Positions 8,796-22,198 of a stretch of DNA of 64,000 nt are shown here, piece after piece. A model generated the notes under the pieces. It was not told the origin of the DNA. It did no database searches and saw only the letters and a list, made by a program, of their open reading frames with translations. Each line of letters opens with the position of its first letter. The stretch's first letter is position 1. The stretch is from Utricularia gibba. Lineage: Eukaryota; Streptophyta; Magnoliopsida; Lamiales; Lentibulariaceae. The position numbers were made by a program, and so were the translations under genes. The stretch covers positions 124,001-188,000 of the forward strand of contig NEEC01000042.1 in assembly GCA_002189035.1 (NCBI GenBank), written 5' to 3'.

Positions 8796-10051
8796 TGAGG
8801 AGGTGGTCTTGGGGGGCAAGAGGAACCAGACAACGGTCATATTAGGCTTGGGCCGAAAGTAAGTTGTAGCCCGGCAAAGAAAGTGATGTATTTATTAACG
8901 TTCGGTTTTCAGGGTTGCCTACATGGTTTTCCAAGGAAAAGCTTTCGTTTTGTGGCGGCCCTCTCGCAGGGCACTTGGTCCGGGCCCCTGATTCTTTATG
9001 GCTCATGAGGACAAAAGGATGCAAATCGATGAAAATAATGATGCATTTGTTTAAATTACGATGTCGCGTGCACCCCAAATGATTTTTTTAACAACATACT
9101 TTATACATGAGGAGGCGGTCTTGGGGGGCACTTGGAACCGGAAAAAGATCAGCTTAGGCTTGGGACGAAAGTAAGTTGTAGCCCGGCAAAGAAAGTGATG
9201 TATTTATTATCGTTCGGTTTACGGGGGCTTCCTACATGGTTTTTCAAGGAACATCTTCTCGTTTTATGGCGGCCAGTCTCGCTGGGAACTTGGTCCTTGA
9301 CCCTGGTTCTGTATGGCTAATGGGGTCAACCGGATGCAAATCGATGAAAAAAAATGATGCATTTGTTTAAATTGCGATATCACATGCACCCCACATGATT
9401 TTTTCAACAACTTACTTTATACTTGAGGAGGCGATCTTAGGGTGCACCTCGAACAGGACAAAGGTAAGGTTTGGCTTGCGCCAAGAGTTAGTTGTAGCCC
9501 GACAAAGAAAGTGATGTATTTATTATCGTTCGGTTTTTGGGGTTGCCTACATGGTTTTTCAAGGAACATCTTCTCGTTTTGTGGCAGCCAGTCTCGCTGG
9601 GAGCTTTGTCCTGGACCCCGATTCTGTATGGCTCATGGGGTCAAAAGGATGCAAATCGATGAATACAATGATGCATTTGTTTCAATTACGATATCACGTG
9701 CACCCCACATGATTTTTTCGACAACTTACTTTATACATGGGGAGGCGGTCTTGGGGGGTACCTGGAACCGGAAAATGGTCAGCTTAGGCTTGGGCCGATA
9801 GTAAGTTGTAGCCCGGCAAGAAAGTGATGTATTTATTAACGTTCGGTTTTCGGGGTTGCCTACATGGTTTTTCAAGGAACATCTTCCCGTTTTGTGGTGG
9901 CTAGTCTCGCTGGGAACTTTGTCCTGGACCTCGATTCTTTATGTCTTATGAGGTCAACCGGATGCAAATCGATGAAAAAAATTGATGCATTTGTTTAAAT
10001 TACGATATCACGTGCACCCTACATGATTTTTTCAACAACTTACTTTATACT
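8796..10051 (+). repeat. Four-monomer HOR unit A-BC-D-F, unit 2
   Basis: 1256 bp. Monomers start at 8796 (A), 9108 (BC), 9424 (D) and 9738 (F). Confidence 0.88.
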
Positions 10052-11619
10052 TGAGGAGGTGGTCTTGGGGGCAAGAGGAACCAGACAACGGTCATATTAG
10101 GCTTGGGCCGAAAGTAAGTTGTAGCCCGGCAAAGAAAGTGTTGTATTTATTAACGTTCGGTTTTCAGGGTTGCCTACATGGTTTTCCAAGGAAAAGCTTT
10201 TCGTTTTGTGGCGGCCGCTCTCGCAGGGCACTTGGTCCGGGCCCCTGATTCTTTATGGCTCATGAGGACAAAAGGATGCAAATCGATGAAAATAATGATG
10301 CATTTGTTTAAATTACGATGTCGCGTGCACCCCAAATGATTTTTTTTAACAACATACTTTATACATGAGGAGGCGGTCTTGGGGGGCACTTGGAACCGGA
10401 AAAAGATCAGCTTAGGCTTGGGACGAAAGTAAGTTGTAGCCCGGCAAAGAAAGTGATGTATTTATTATCGTTCGGTTTACGGGGGCTTCCTACATGGTTT
10501 TTCAAGGAACATCTTCTCGTTTTATGGCGGCCAGTCTCGCTGGGAACTTGGTCCTTGACCCTGGTTCTGTATGGCTAATGGGGTCAACCGGATGCAAATC
10601 GATGAAAAAAAATGATGCATTTGTTTAAATTGCGATATCACATGCACCCACATGATTTTTTCAACAACTTACTTTATACTTGAGGAGGCGATCTTAGGGG
10701 CACCTCGAACAGGACAAAGGTAAGGTTTGGCTTGCGCCAAGAGTTAGTTGTAGCCCGACAAAGAAAGTGATGTATTTATTATCGTTCGGTTTTTGGGGTT
10801 GCCTACATGGTTTTTCAAGGAACATCTTCTCGTTTTGTGGCAGCCAGTCTCGCTGGGAGCTTTGTCCTGGACCCGATTCTGTATGGCTCATGGGGTCAAA
10901 AGGATGCAAATCGATGAATACAATGATGCATTTGTTTCAATTACGATATCACATGCACCCCACATGATTTTTTCGACAACTTACTTTATACATGGGGAGG
11001 CGGTCTTGGGGGTACCTGGAACCGGAAAATGGTCAGCTTAGGCTTGGGCCGATAGTAAGTTGTAGCCCGGCAAAGAAAGTGATGTATTTATTATCGTTCG
11101 GTTTACGGGGGCTTCCTACATGGTTTTTCAAGGAACATCTTCTCGTTTTGTGGCAGCCAGTCTCGCTGGGAGCTTTGTCCTGGACCCCGATTCTGTATGG
11201 CTCATGGGGTCAAAAGGATGCAAATCGATGAATACAATGATGCATTTGTTTCAATTACGATATCACGTGCACCCCACATGATTTTTTCGACAACTTACTT
11301 TATACATGGGGAGGCGGTCTTGGGGGTACCTGGAACCGGAAAATGGTCAGCTTAGGCTTGGGCCGATAGTAAGTTGTAGCCCGGCAAGAAAGTGATGTAT
11401 TTATTAACGTTCGGTTTTCGGGGTTGCCTACATGGTTTTTCAAGGAACATCTTCCGTTTTGTGGTGGCTAGTCTCGCTGGGAACTTTGTCCTGGACCTCG
11501 ATTCTTTATGTCTTATGAGGTCAACCGGATGCAAATCGATGAAAAAAAATTGATGCATTTGTTTAAATTACGATATCACGTGCACCCTACATGATTTTTT
11601 CAACAACTTACTTTATACT
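10052..11619 (+). repeat. Five-monomer HOR unit A-BC-D-E-F
   Basis: 1568 bp. Starts at 10052 (A), 10366 (BC), 10681 (D), 10993 (E) and 11307 (F). It is the preceding four-monomer unit with one E monomer added between D and F. Confidence 0.87.
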
Positions 11620-13805
11620 TGAGGAGGTGGTCTTGGGGGGCAAGAGGAACCAGACAACGGTCATATTAGGCTTGGGCCGAAAGTAAGTTGTAGCCCGGCA
11701 AAGAAAGTGATGTATTTATTAACGTTCGGTTTTCAGGGTTGCCTACATGGTTTTCCAAGGAAAAGCTTTTCGTTTTGTGGCGGCCGCTCTCGCAGGGCAC
11801 TTGGTCCGGGCCCCTGATTCTTTATGGCTCATGAGGACAAAAGGATGCAAATCGATGAAAATAATGATGCATTTGTTTAAATTACGATGTCGCGTGCACC
11901 CCAAATGATTTTTTTAACAACATACTTTATACATGAGGAGGCGGTCTTGGGGGCACTTGGAACCGGAAAAAGATCAGCTTAGGCTTGGGCGAAAGTAAGT
12001 TGTAGCCCGGCAAAGAAAGTGATGTATTTATTATCGTTCGGTTTACGGGGGCTTCCTACATGGTTTTTCAAGGAACATCTTCTCGTTTTATGGCGGCCAG
12101 TCTCGCTGGGAACTTGGTCCTTGACCCTGGTTCTGTATGGCTAATGGGGTCAACCGGATGCAAATCGATGAAAAAAAATGATGCATTTGTTTAAATTGCG
12201 ATATCACGTGCACCCACATGATTTTTTAAACAACTTACTTTATACTTGAGGAGGCGATCTTAGGGTGCACCTCGAACAGGAAAAGGTAAGGTTTGGCTTG
12301 GCCAAGAGTTAGTTGTAGCCCGACAAAGAAAGTGATGTATTTATTATCGTTCGGTTTTTGGGGTTGCCTACATGGTTTTTCAAGGAACATCTTCCCGTTT
12401 TGTGGTGGCTAGTCTCGCTGGGAACTTTGTCCTGGACCCGATTCTTTATGTCTTATGAGGTCAACCGGATGCAAATCGATGAAAAAAATTGATGCATTTG
12501 TTTAAATTACGATATCACGTGCACCCTACATGATTTTTTCAACAACTTACTTTATACTTGAGGAGGTGGTCTTGGGGGCAAGAGGAACCAGACAACGGTC
12601 ATATTAGGCTTGGGCCGAAAGTAAGTTGTAGCCCGGCAAAGAAAGTGATGTATTTATTAACGTTCGGTTTTCAGGGTTGCCTACATGGTTTTCCAAGGAA
12701 AAGCTTTTCGTTTTGTGGCGGCCGCTCTCGCAGGGCACTTGGTCCGTGCCCCTGATTCTTTATGGCTCATGAGGACAAAAGGATGCAAATCGATGAAAAT
12801 AATGATGCATTTGTTTAAATTACGATGTCGCGTGCACCCCAAATGATTTTTTTAACAACATACTTTATACATGAGGAGGCGGTCTTGGGGGGCACTTGGA
12901 ACCGGAAAAGGATCAGCTTAGGCTTGGGCCGAAAGTAAGTTGTAGCCCGGCAAAGAAGTGATGTATTTATTATCGTTCGGTTTACGGGGGCTTCCTACAT
13001 GGTTTTTCAAGGAACATCTTCTCGTTTTGTGGCGGCCAGTCTCGCTGGGAACTTGGTCCTTGACCCTGGTTCTGTATGGCTAATGGGGTCAACCGGATGC
13101 AAATCGATGAAAAAAAATGATGCATTTGTTTAAATTGCGATATCACGTGCACCCCACATGATTTTTTCAACAACTTACTTTATACTTGAGGAGGCGATCT
13201 TGGGTGCACCTCGAACAGGACAAAGGTAAGGTTTGGCTTGCGCCAAGAGTTAGTTGTAGCCCGACAAAGAAAGTGATGTATTTATTATCGTTCGTTTTTG
13301 GGGTTGCCTACATGGTTTTTCAAGGAACATCTTCTCGTTTTGTGGCAGCCAGTCTCGCTGGGAGCTTTGTCCTGGACCCCGATTCTGTATGGCTCATGGG
13401 GTCAAAAGGATGCAAATCGATGAATACAATGATGCATTTGTTTCAATTACTATCACGTGCACCCACATGATTTTTTCGACAACTTACTTTATACATGGGG
13501 AGGCGGTCTTGGGGGGTACCTGGAACCGGAAAATGGTCAGCTTAGGCTTGGGCGATAGTAAGTTGTAGCCCGGCAAAGAAAGTGATGTATTTATTAACGT
13601 TCGGTTTTCGGGGTTGCCTACATGGTTTTCCAAGGAACTTTTCGTTTTGTGGTGGCTAGTCTCGCTGGGAACTTTGTCCTGGACCTCGATTCTTATGTCT
13701 TATGAGGTCAACCGGATGCAAATCGATGAAAAAAATTGATGCATTTGTTTAAATTACGATATCACGTGCACCCTACATGATTTTTTCAACAACTTACTTT
13801 ATACT
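11620..13805 (+). repeat. Satellite block: three- and four-monomer HOR units
   Basis: Starts at 11620 (A), 11934 (BC) and 12247 (D head fused to F body), a three-monomer unit of 939 bp. Then 12559 (A), 12872 (BC), 13187 (D) and 13496 (F), a four-monomer unit of 1247 bp. The D/F fusion at 12247 is the expected product of an unequal exchange that removed about one monomer. Confidence 0.87.
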
Positions 13806-16800
13806 TGAGGAGGTGGTCTTGGGGGCAAGAGGAACCAGACAACGGTCATATTAGGCTTGGGCCGAAAGTAAGTTAGCCCGGCAAAGAAAGTGATGTATTT
13901 ATTAACGTTCGGTTTTCAGGGTTGCCTACATGGTTTTCCAAGGAAAAGCTTTTCGTTTTGTGGCGGCCGTCTCGCAGGGCACTTGGTCCGGGCCCCTGAT
14001 TCTTTATGGCTCATGAGGACAAAAGGATGCAAATCGATGAAAATAATGATGCATTTGTTTAAATTACGATGTCGCGTGCACCCCAAATGATTTTTTTAAC
14101 AACATACTTTATACATGAGGAGGCGGTCTTGGGGGGCACTTGGAACCGGAAAAAGATCAGCTTAGGCTTGGGCCGAAAGTAAGTTGTAGCCCGGCAAAGA
14201 AAGTGATATTATTATCGTTCGGTTTTTGGGGGCCTACATGGTTTTTCAAGGAACATCTTCTCGTTTTGTGGTGGCTAGTCTCGCTGGGAACTGGTCCTTG
14301 ACCCCGATTCTGTATGGCTCATGGGGTCAACCGGATGCAAATCGAAGAAAAAAAATGATGCATTTGTTTAAATTACGATATCACGTGCACCCTACATGAT
14401 TTTTTCGACAACTTACTTTATACATGGGGAGGCGGTCTTGGGGGGTACCTGGAACCGGAAAATGGTCAGCGTAGGCTTGGGCCGATAGTAAGTTGTAGCC
14501 CGACAAATAAAGTAATGTATTTATTATCGTTCGGTTTTCGGGGCTGCCTAAATGCTTTTTGAAAGAACATCTTCTCGTTTTATGGCGGCCAGTCTCGCTG
14601 GAACTTGGTCCTTGACCCTGGTTCTGTATGGCTCATGGGGTCAACCGGATGCAAATCGATGAAAAAAAATGATGCATTTGTTTAAATTGCGATATCACGT
14701 GCACCCCACATGATTTTTTCAACAACTTACTTTATACTTGAGGAGGCGATCTTAGGGTGCACTCGAACAGGACAAAGGTAAGGTTTGGCTTGCGCCAAGA
14801 GTTAGTTGTAGCCCGACAAAGAAAGTGATGTATTTATTATCGTTCGGTTTTTGGGGTTGCCTACATGGTTTTTCAAGGAACATCTTCTCGTTTTGTGGCA
14901 GCCAGTCTCGCTGGGAGCTTTGTCCTGGACCCCGATTCTGTATGGCTCATGGGGTCAAAAGGATGCAAATCGATGAATACAATGATGCATTTGTTTCAAT
15001 TACGATATCACGTGCACCCACATGATTTTTTCGACAACTTACTTTATACATGGGGAGGCGGTCTTGGGGGGTACCTGGAACCGGAAAATGGTCAGCTTAG
15101 GCTTGGGCCGATAGTAAGTTGTAGCCCGGCAAAGAAAGTGATGTATTTATTATCGTTCGGTTTACGGGGGCTTCCTACATGGTTTTTCAAGGAACATCTT
15201 CTCGTTTTGTGGCGCCAGTCTCGCTGGGAGCTTTGTCCTGGACCCCGATTCTGTATGGCATGGGGTCAAAAGGATGCAAATCGATGAAACAATGATGCAT
15301 TTGTTTAATTACGATATCACGTGCACCCACATGATTTTTTCGACAACTTACTTTATACATGGGGAGGCGGTCTTGGGGACCTGGAACCGGAAAATGGTCA
15401 GCTTAGGCTTGGGCCGATAGTAAGTTGTAGCCCGGCAAAGAAAGTGATGTATTTATTATCGTTCGGTTTTCGGGGTTGCCTACATGGTTTTTCAAGGAAC
15501 ATCTTCTCGTTTTGTGGCAGCCAGTCTCGCTGGAACTTTGTCCTGGACCCGATTCTGTATGGCTCATGGGGTCAAAAGGATGCAAATCGATGAATACAAT
15601 GATGCATTTGTTTAAATTACGATATCACGTGCACCCCACATGATTTTTTCGACAACTTACTTTATACATGGGGAGGCGGTCTTGGGGGTACCTGGAACCG
15701 GAAAATGGTCAGCTTAGGCTTGGGCCGATAGTAAGTTGTAGCCCGGCAAAGAAAGTGATGTATTTATTAACGTTCGGTTTTCGGGGTTGCCTACATGGTT
15801 TTTCAAGGAACTTTTCGTTTTGTGGTGGCTAGTCTCGCTGGGAACTTTGTCCTGGACCCGATTCTTATGTCTTATGAGGTCAACCGGATGCAAATCGATG
15901 AAAAAAATTGATGCATTTGTTTAAATTACGATATCACGTGCACCCTACATGATTTTTTCAACAACTTACTTTATACTTGAGGAGGTGGTCTTGGGGGGCA
16001 AGAGGAACCAGACAACGGTCATATTAGGCTTGGGCCGAAAGTAAGTTTAGCCCGGCAAAGAAAGTGATGTATTTATTAACGTTCGGTTTTCAGGGTTGCC
16101 TACATGGTTTTCCAAGGAAAAGCTTTTCGTTTTGTGGCGGCCGCTCTCGCAGGGCACTTGGTCGGGCCCCTGATTCTTTATGGCTCATGAGGACAAAAGG
16201 ATGCAAATCGATGAAAATAATGATGCATTTGTTTAAATTACGATGTCGCGTGCACCCAAATGATTTTTTTAACAACATACTTTATACATGAGGAGGCGGT
16301 CTTGGGGGCACTTGGAACCGGAAAAAGATCAGCTTAGGCTTGGGCCGAAAGTAAGTTGTAGCCCGGCAAAGAAAGTGATGTATTTATTATCGTTCGGTTT
16401 TTGGGGTTGCCTACATGGTTTTTCAAGGAACATCTTTCGTTTTGTGGTGGCTAGTCTCGCTGGGAACATGGTCCTTGACCCGATTCTGTATGGCTCATGG
16501 GGTCAACCGGATGCAAATCGAAGAAAAAAAATGATGCATTTGTTTAAATTACGATATCACGTGCACCCTACATGATTTTTTCGACAACTTACTTTATACA
16601 TGGGGAGGCGGTCTTGGGGGTACCTGGAACCGGAAAATGGTCAGCGTAGGCTTGGGCCGATAGTAAGTTGTAGCCCGACAAATAAAGTAATGTATTTATT
16701 ATCGTTCGGTTTTCGGAAGCTGCCTAAATGCTTTTTGAAAAACATCTTCTCGTTTTATGGCGGCCAGTCTCGCTGGGAACTTGGTCCTTGACCCTGGTTC

Positions 16801-19800
16801 TGTATGGCTCATGGGGTCAACCGGATGCAAATCGATGAAAAAAATGATGCATTTGTTTAAATTGCGATATCACGTGCACCCCACATGATTTTTTCAACAA
16901 CTTACTTTATACTTGAGGAGGCGATCTTAGGGTGCACCTCGAACAGGACAAAGGTAAGGTTTGGCTTGCGCCAAGAGTTAGTTGTAGCCCGACAAAGAAA
17001 GTGATGTATTTATTATCGTTCGGTTTTGGGGTTGCCTACATGGTTTTTCAAGGAACATCTTCTCGTTTTGTGGCAGCCAGTCTCGCTGGGAGCTTTGTCC
17101 TGGACCCCGATTCTGTATGGCCCATGGGGTCAAAAGGATGCAAATCGATGAATACAATGATGCATTTGTTTCAATTACGATATCACGTGCACCCCACATG
17201 ATTTTTTCGACAACTTACTTTATACATGGGGAGGCGGTCTTGGGGGTACCTGGAACCGGAAAATGGTCAGCTTAGGCTTGGGCCGATAGTAAGTTGTAGC
17301 CCGGCAAAGAAAGTGATGTATTTATTATCGTTCGGTTTTCGGGGGCCTACATGGTTTTTCAAGGAACATCTTCCGTTTTGTGGTGGCCAGTCTCGCTGGG
17401 TCCTGGACCCCGATTCTTTATGGCTATGGGTCAAAAGGATGCAAATCGATGAATACAATGATGCATTTGTTTCAATTACGATATCACGTGCACCCCACAT
17501 GATTTTTTCGACAACTTACTTTATACATGGGGAGGCGGTCTTGGGGGTACCTGGAACCGGAAAATGGTCAGCTTAGGCTTGGGCCGATAGTAAGTTGTAG
17601 CCCGGCAAAGAAAGTGATGTATTTATTAACGTTCGGTTTTCGGGTTGCCTACATGGTTTTCCAAGGAACTTCGTTTTGTGGTGGCTAGTCTCGCTGGGAA
17701 CTTTGTCCTGGACCTCGATTCTTATGTCTTATGAGGTCAACCGGATGCAAATCGATGAAAAAAATTGATGCATTTGTTTAAATTACGATATCACGTGCAC
17801 CCTACATGATTTTTTCAACAACTTACTTTATACTTGAGGAGGTGGTCTTGGGGGGCAAGAGGAACCAGACAACGGTCATATTAGGCTTGGGCCGAAAGTA
17901 AGTTAGCCCGGCAAAGAAAGTGATGTATTTATTAACGTTCGGTTTTCAGGGTTGCCTACATGGTTTTCCAAGGAAAAGCTTTTCGTTTTGTGGCGGCCCT
18001 CTCGCAGGGCACTTGGTCCGGGCCCCTGATTCTTTATGGCTCATGAGGACAAAAGGATGCAAATCGATGAAAATAATGATGCATTTGTTTAAATTACGAT
18101 GTCGCGTGCACCCCAAATGATTTTTTTAACAACATACTTTATACATGAGGAGGCGGTCTTGGGGGCACTTGGAACCGGAAAAAGATCAGCTTAGGCTTGG
18201 GCCGAAAGTAAGTTGTAGCCCGGCAAAGAAAGTGATGTATTTATTATCGTTCGGTTTTTGGGGTTGCCTACATGGTTTTTCAAGGAACATCTTCTCGTTT
18301 TGTGGTGGCTAGTCTCGCTGGGAACATGGTCCTTGACCCCGATTCTGTATGGCTCATGGGGTCAACCGGATGCAAATCGAAGAAAAAAAAATGATGCATT
18401 TGTTTAAATTACGATATCACGTGCACCCTACATGATTTTTTCGACAACTTACTTTATACATGGGGAGCGGTCTTGGGGGTACCTGGAACCGGAAAATGGT
18501 CAGCGTAGGCTTGGGCCGATAGTAAGTTGTAGCCCGACAAATAAAGTAATGTATTTATTATCGTTCGGTTTTCGGGCTGCCTAAATGCTTTTTGAAAGAA
18601 CATCTTCTCGTTTTATGGCGGCCAGTCTCGCTGGGAACTTGGTCCTTGACCCTGGTTCTGTATGGCTCATGGGGTCAACCGGATGCAAATCGATGAAAAA
18701 AAATGATGCATTTGTTTAAATTGCGATATCACGTGCACCCCACATGATTTTTTCAACAACTTACTTTATACTTGAGGAGGCGATCTTAGGGTGCACCTCG
18801 AACAGGACAAAGGTAAGGTTTGGCTTGCGCCAAGAGTTAGTTGTAGCCGACAAAGAAAGTGATGTATTTATTATCGTTCGGTTTTTGGGGTTGCCTACAT
18901 GGTTTTTCAAGGAAATCTTCTCGTTTTGTGGCAGCCAGTCTCGCTGGGAGCTTTGTCCTGGACCCCGATTCTGTATGGCTCATGGGGTCAAAAGGATGCA
19001 AATCGATGAATACAATGATGCATTTGTTTCAATTACGATATCACGTGCACCCCACATGATTTTTTCGACAACTTACTTTATACATGGGGAGGCGGTCTTG
19101 GGGGTACCTGGAACCGGAAAATGGTCAGCTTAGGCTTGGGCCGATAGTAAGTTGTAGCCCGGCAAAGAAAGTGATGTATTTATTATCGTTCGGTTTACGG
19201 GGGCTTCCTACATGGTTTTTCAAGGAACATCTTCTCGTTTTGTGGCAGCCAGTCTCGCTGGGAGCTTTGTCCTGGACCCGATTCTGTATGGCTCATGGGT
19301 CAAAAGGATGCAAATCGATGAATACAATGATGCATTTGTTTCAATTACGATATCACGTGCACCCCACATGATTTTTTCGACAACTTACTTTATACATGGG
19401 GAGGCGGTCTTGGGGTACCTGGAACCGGAAAATGGTCAGCTTAGGCTTGGGCCGATAGTAAGTTGTAGCCCGGCAAAGAAAGTGATGTATTTATTATCGT
19501 TCGGTTTTCGGGTTGCCTACATGGTTTTTCAAGGAACATCTTCCGTTTTGTGGTGGCAGTCTCGCTGGGAACTTTGTCCTGGACCCGATTCTTTATGGCT
19601 TATGGGTCAAAAGGATGCAAATCGATGAATACAATGATGCATTTGTTTCAATTACGATATCACGTGCACCCCACATGATTTTTTCGACAACTTACTTTAT
19701 ACATGGGGAGGCGGTCTTGGGGGTACCTGGAACCGGAAAATGGTCAGCTTAGGCTTGGCCGATAGTAAGTTGTAGCCCGGCAAAGAAAGTGATGTATTTA

Positions 19801-20637
19801 TTAACGTTCGGTTTTCGGGGTTGCCTACATGGTTTTCAAGGAAAAGCTTTTCGTTTTTGTGGCTAGTCTCGCTGGGAACTTTGTCCTGGACCTCGATTCA
19901 TTATGTCTTATGAGGTCAACCGGATGCAAATCGATGAAAAAAATTGATGCATTTGTTTAAATTACGATATCACGTGCACCCTACATGATTTTTTCAACAA
20001 CTTACTTTATACTTGAGGAGGTGGTCTTGGGGGCAAGAGGAACCAGACAACGGTCATATTAGGCTTGGGCCGAAAGTAAGTTTAGCCCGGCAAAGAAAGT
20101 GATGTATTTATTAACGTTCGGTTTTCAGGGTTGCCTACATGGTTTTCCAAGGAAAAGCTTTTCGTTTTGTGGCGGCCGCTCTCGCAGGGCACTTGGTCCG
20201 GGCCCTGATTCTTTATGGCTCATGAGGACAAAAGGATGCAAATCGATGAAAATAATGATGCATTTGTTTAAATTACGATGTCGCGTGCACCCAAATGATT
20301 TTTTTAACAACATACTTTATACATGAGGAGGCGGTCTTGGGGGGCACTTGGAACCGGAAAAAGATCAGCTTAGGCTTGGCCGAAAGTAAGTTGTAGCCCG
20401 GCAAAGAAAGTGATGTATTTATTATCGTTCGGTTTTTGGGGTTGCCTACATGGTTTTTCAAGGAACATCTTCTCGTTTTGTGGTGGCTAGTCTCGCTGGG
20501 AACATGGTCCTTGACCCCGATTCTGTATGGCTCATGGGGTCAACCGGATGCAAATCGAAGAAAAAAAATGATGCATTTGTTTAAATTACGATATCACGTG
20601 CACCCTACATGATTTTTTCGACAACTTACTTTATACA

Positions 20638-20951
20638 TGGGGAGGCGGTCTTGGGGGTACCTGGAACCGGAAAATGGTCAGCGTAGGCTTGGGCCGATAG
20701 TAAGTTGTAGCCCGACAAATAAAGTAATGTATTTATTATCGTTCGGTTTTCGGAAGCTGCCTAAATGCTTTTTGAAAGAACATCTTCTCGTTTTATGGCG
20801 GCCAGTCTCGCTGGGAACTTGGTCCTTGACCCTGGTTCTGTATGGCTCATGGGGTCAACCGGATGCAAATCGATGAAAAAAATGATGCATTTGTTTAAAT
20901 TGCGATATCACGTGCACCCCACATGATTTTTTCAACAACTTACTTTATACT
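20638..20951 (+). repeat. Satellite monomer subtype C (exemplar)
   Basis: Subtype C has gtacctggaaccgg, gtcagcgtagg, gacaaataaagtaatg, cggaagctgcctaaatgc, a tttttgaaagaac stretch, ttttatggcggcc, ccctggttctg and attgcgatatc. It follows B in the canonical cycle, and it is the subtype, pure or as an E/C hybrid, that abuts the left side of every retroelement insert. Confidence 0.87.
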
Positions 20952-21265
20952 TGAGGAGGCGATCTTAGGGTGCACCTCGAACAGGACAAAGGTAAGGTTT
21001 GGCTTGCGCCAAGAGTTAGTTGTAGCCCGACAAAGAAAGTGATGTATTTATTATCGTTCGGTTTTTGGGGTTGCCTACATGGTTTTTCAAGGAACATCTT
21101 CTCGTTTTGTGGCAGCCAGTCTCGCTGGGAGCTTTGTCCTGGACCCCGATTCTGTATGGCTCATGGGGTCAAAGGATGCAAATCGATGAATACAATGATG
21201 CATTTGTTTCAATTACGATATCACGTGCACCCCACATGATTTTTTTCGACAACTTACTTTATACA
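20952..21265 (+). repeat. Satellite monomer subtype D (exemplar)
   Basis: Subtype D has gcgatcttagggtgcacctc, gaacaggacaaaggtaagg, cttgcgccaagagttag, ggcagccagtctcgctggga, gctttgtcctggacc, atgaatacaatgatg and tttcaattacg. It follows C. A related form, D', has gccgagagttag and aatcaattaaaaaaa instead. Confidence 0.87.
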
Positions 21266-22198
21266 TGGGGAGGCGGTCTTGGGGGTACCTGGAACCGGAA
21301 AATGGTCAGCTTAGGCTTGGGCCGATAGTAAGTTGTAGCCCGGCAAAGAAAGTGATGTATTTATTATCGTTCGGTTTACGGGGCTTCCTACATGGTTTTT
21401 CAAGGAACATCTTCTCGTTTTGTGGCAGCCAGTCTCGCTGGGAGCTTTGTCCTGGACCCCGATTCTGTATGGCCCATGGGGTCAAAGGATGCAAATCGAT
21501 GAATACAATGATGCATTTGTTTCAATTACGATATCACGTGCACCCCACATGATTTTTTCGACAACTTACTTTATACATGGGGAGGCGGTCTTGGGGGTAC
21601 CTGGAACCGGAAAATGGTCAGCTTAGGCTTGGGCCGATAGTAAGTTGTAGCCCGGCAAAGAAAGTGATGTATTTATTATCGTTCGGTTTTCGGGGTTGCC
21701 TACATGGTTTTTCAAGGAACATCTTCCCGTTTTGGTGTGGCTAGTCTCGCTGGGAACTTTGTCCTGGACCTCGATTCTTTATGTCTTATGAGGTCAAAAG
21801 GATGCAAATCGATGAATACAATGATGCATTTGTTTCAATTACGATATCACGTGCACCCCACATGATTTTTTCGACAACTTACTTTATACATGGGAGGCGG
21901 TCTTGGGGGGTACCTGGAACCGGAAAATGGTCAGCTTAGGCTTGGGCCGATAGTAAGTTGTAGCCCGGCAAAGAAAGTGATGTTTATTAACGTTCGGTTT
22001 TCGGGTTGCCTACATGGTTTTCCAAGGAAAGCTTTCGTTTTGTGGTGGCTAGTCTCGCTGGGAACTTTGTCCTGGACCTCGATTCATTATGTCTTATGAG
22101 GTCAACCGGATGCAAATCGATGAAAAAATTGATGCATTTGTTTAAATTACGATATCACGTGCACCCTACATGATTTTTTCAACAACTTACTTTATACT

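Larger units (their letters stand above)
13806..22198 (+). repeat. Satellite block: canonical A-B-C-D-E(-E)-F units
   Basis: Four successive units begin with A at 13806, 15978, 17835 and 20014, with 7, 6, 7 and 7 monomers. Starts: 13806 A, 14116 B, 14425 C, 14739 D, 15051 E, 15360 E, 15669 F; 15978 A, 16289 B, 16601 C, 16914 D, 17227 E, 17528 F; 17835 A, 18146 B, 18461 C, 18773 D, 19085 E, 19397 E, 19704 F; 20014 A, 20324 B, 20638 C, 20952 D, 21266 E, 21578 E, 21891 F. The A monomers share a short deletion in gtaagttgtagccc. Confidence 0.88.

Noticed and set aside
7539-13805. CRISPR-like or bacterial repeat array
   Set aside because: Repeats are ~313 bp, contiguous and without unique spacers, and the inserts have a plant-type copia LTR and PBS.
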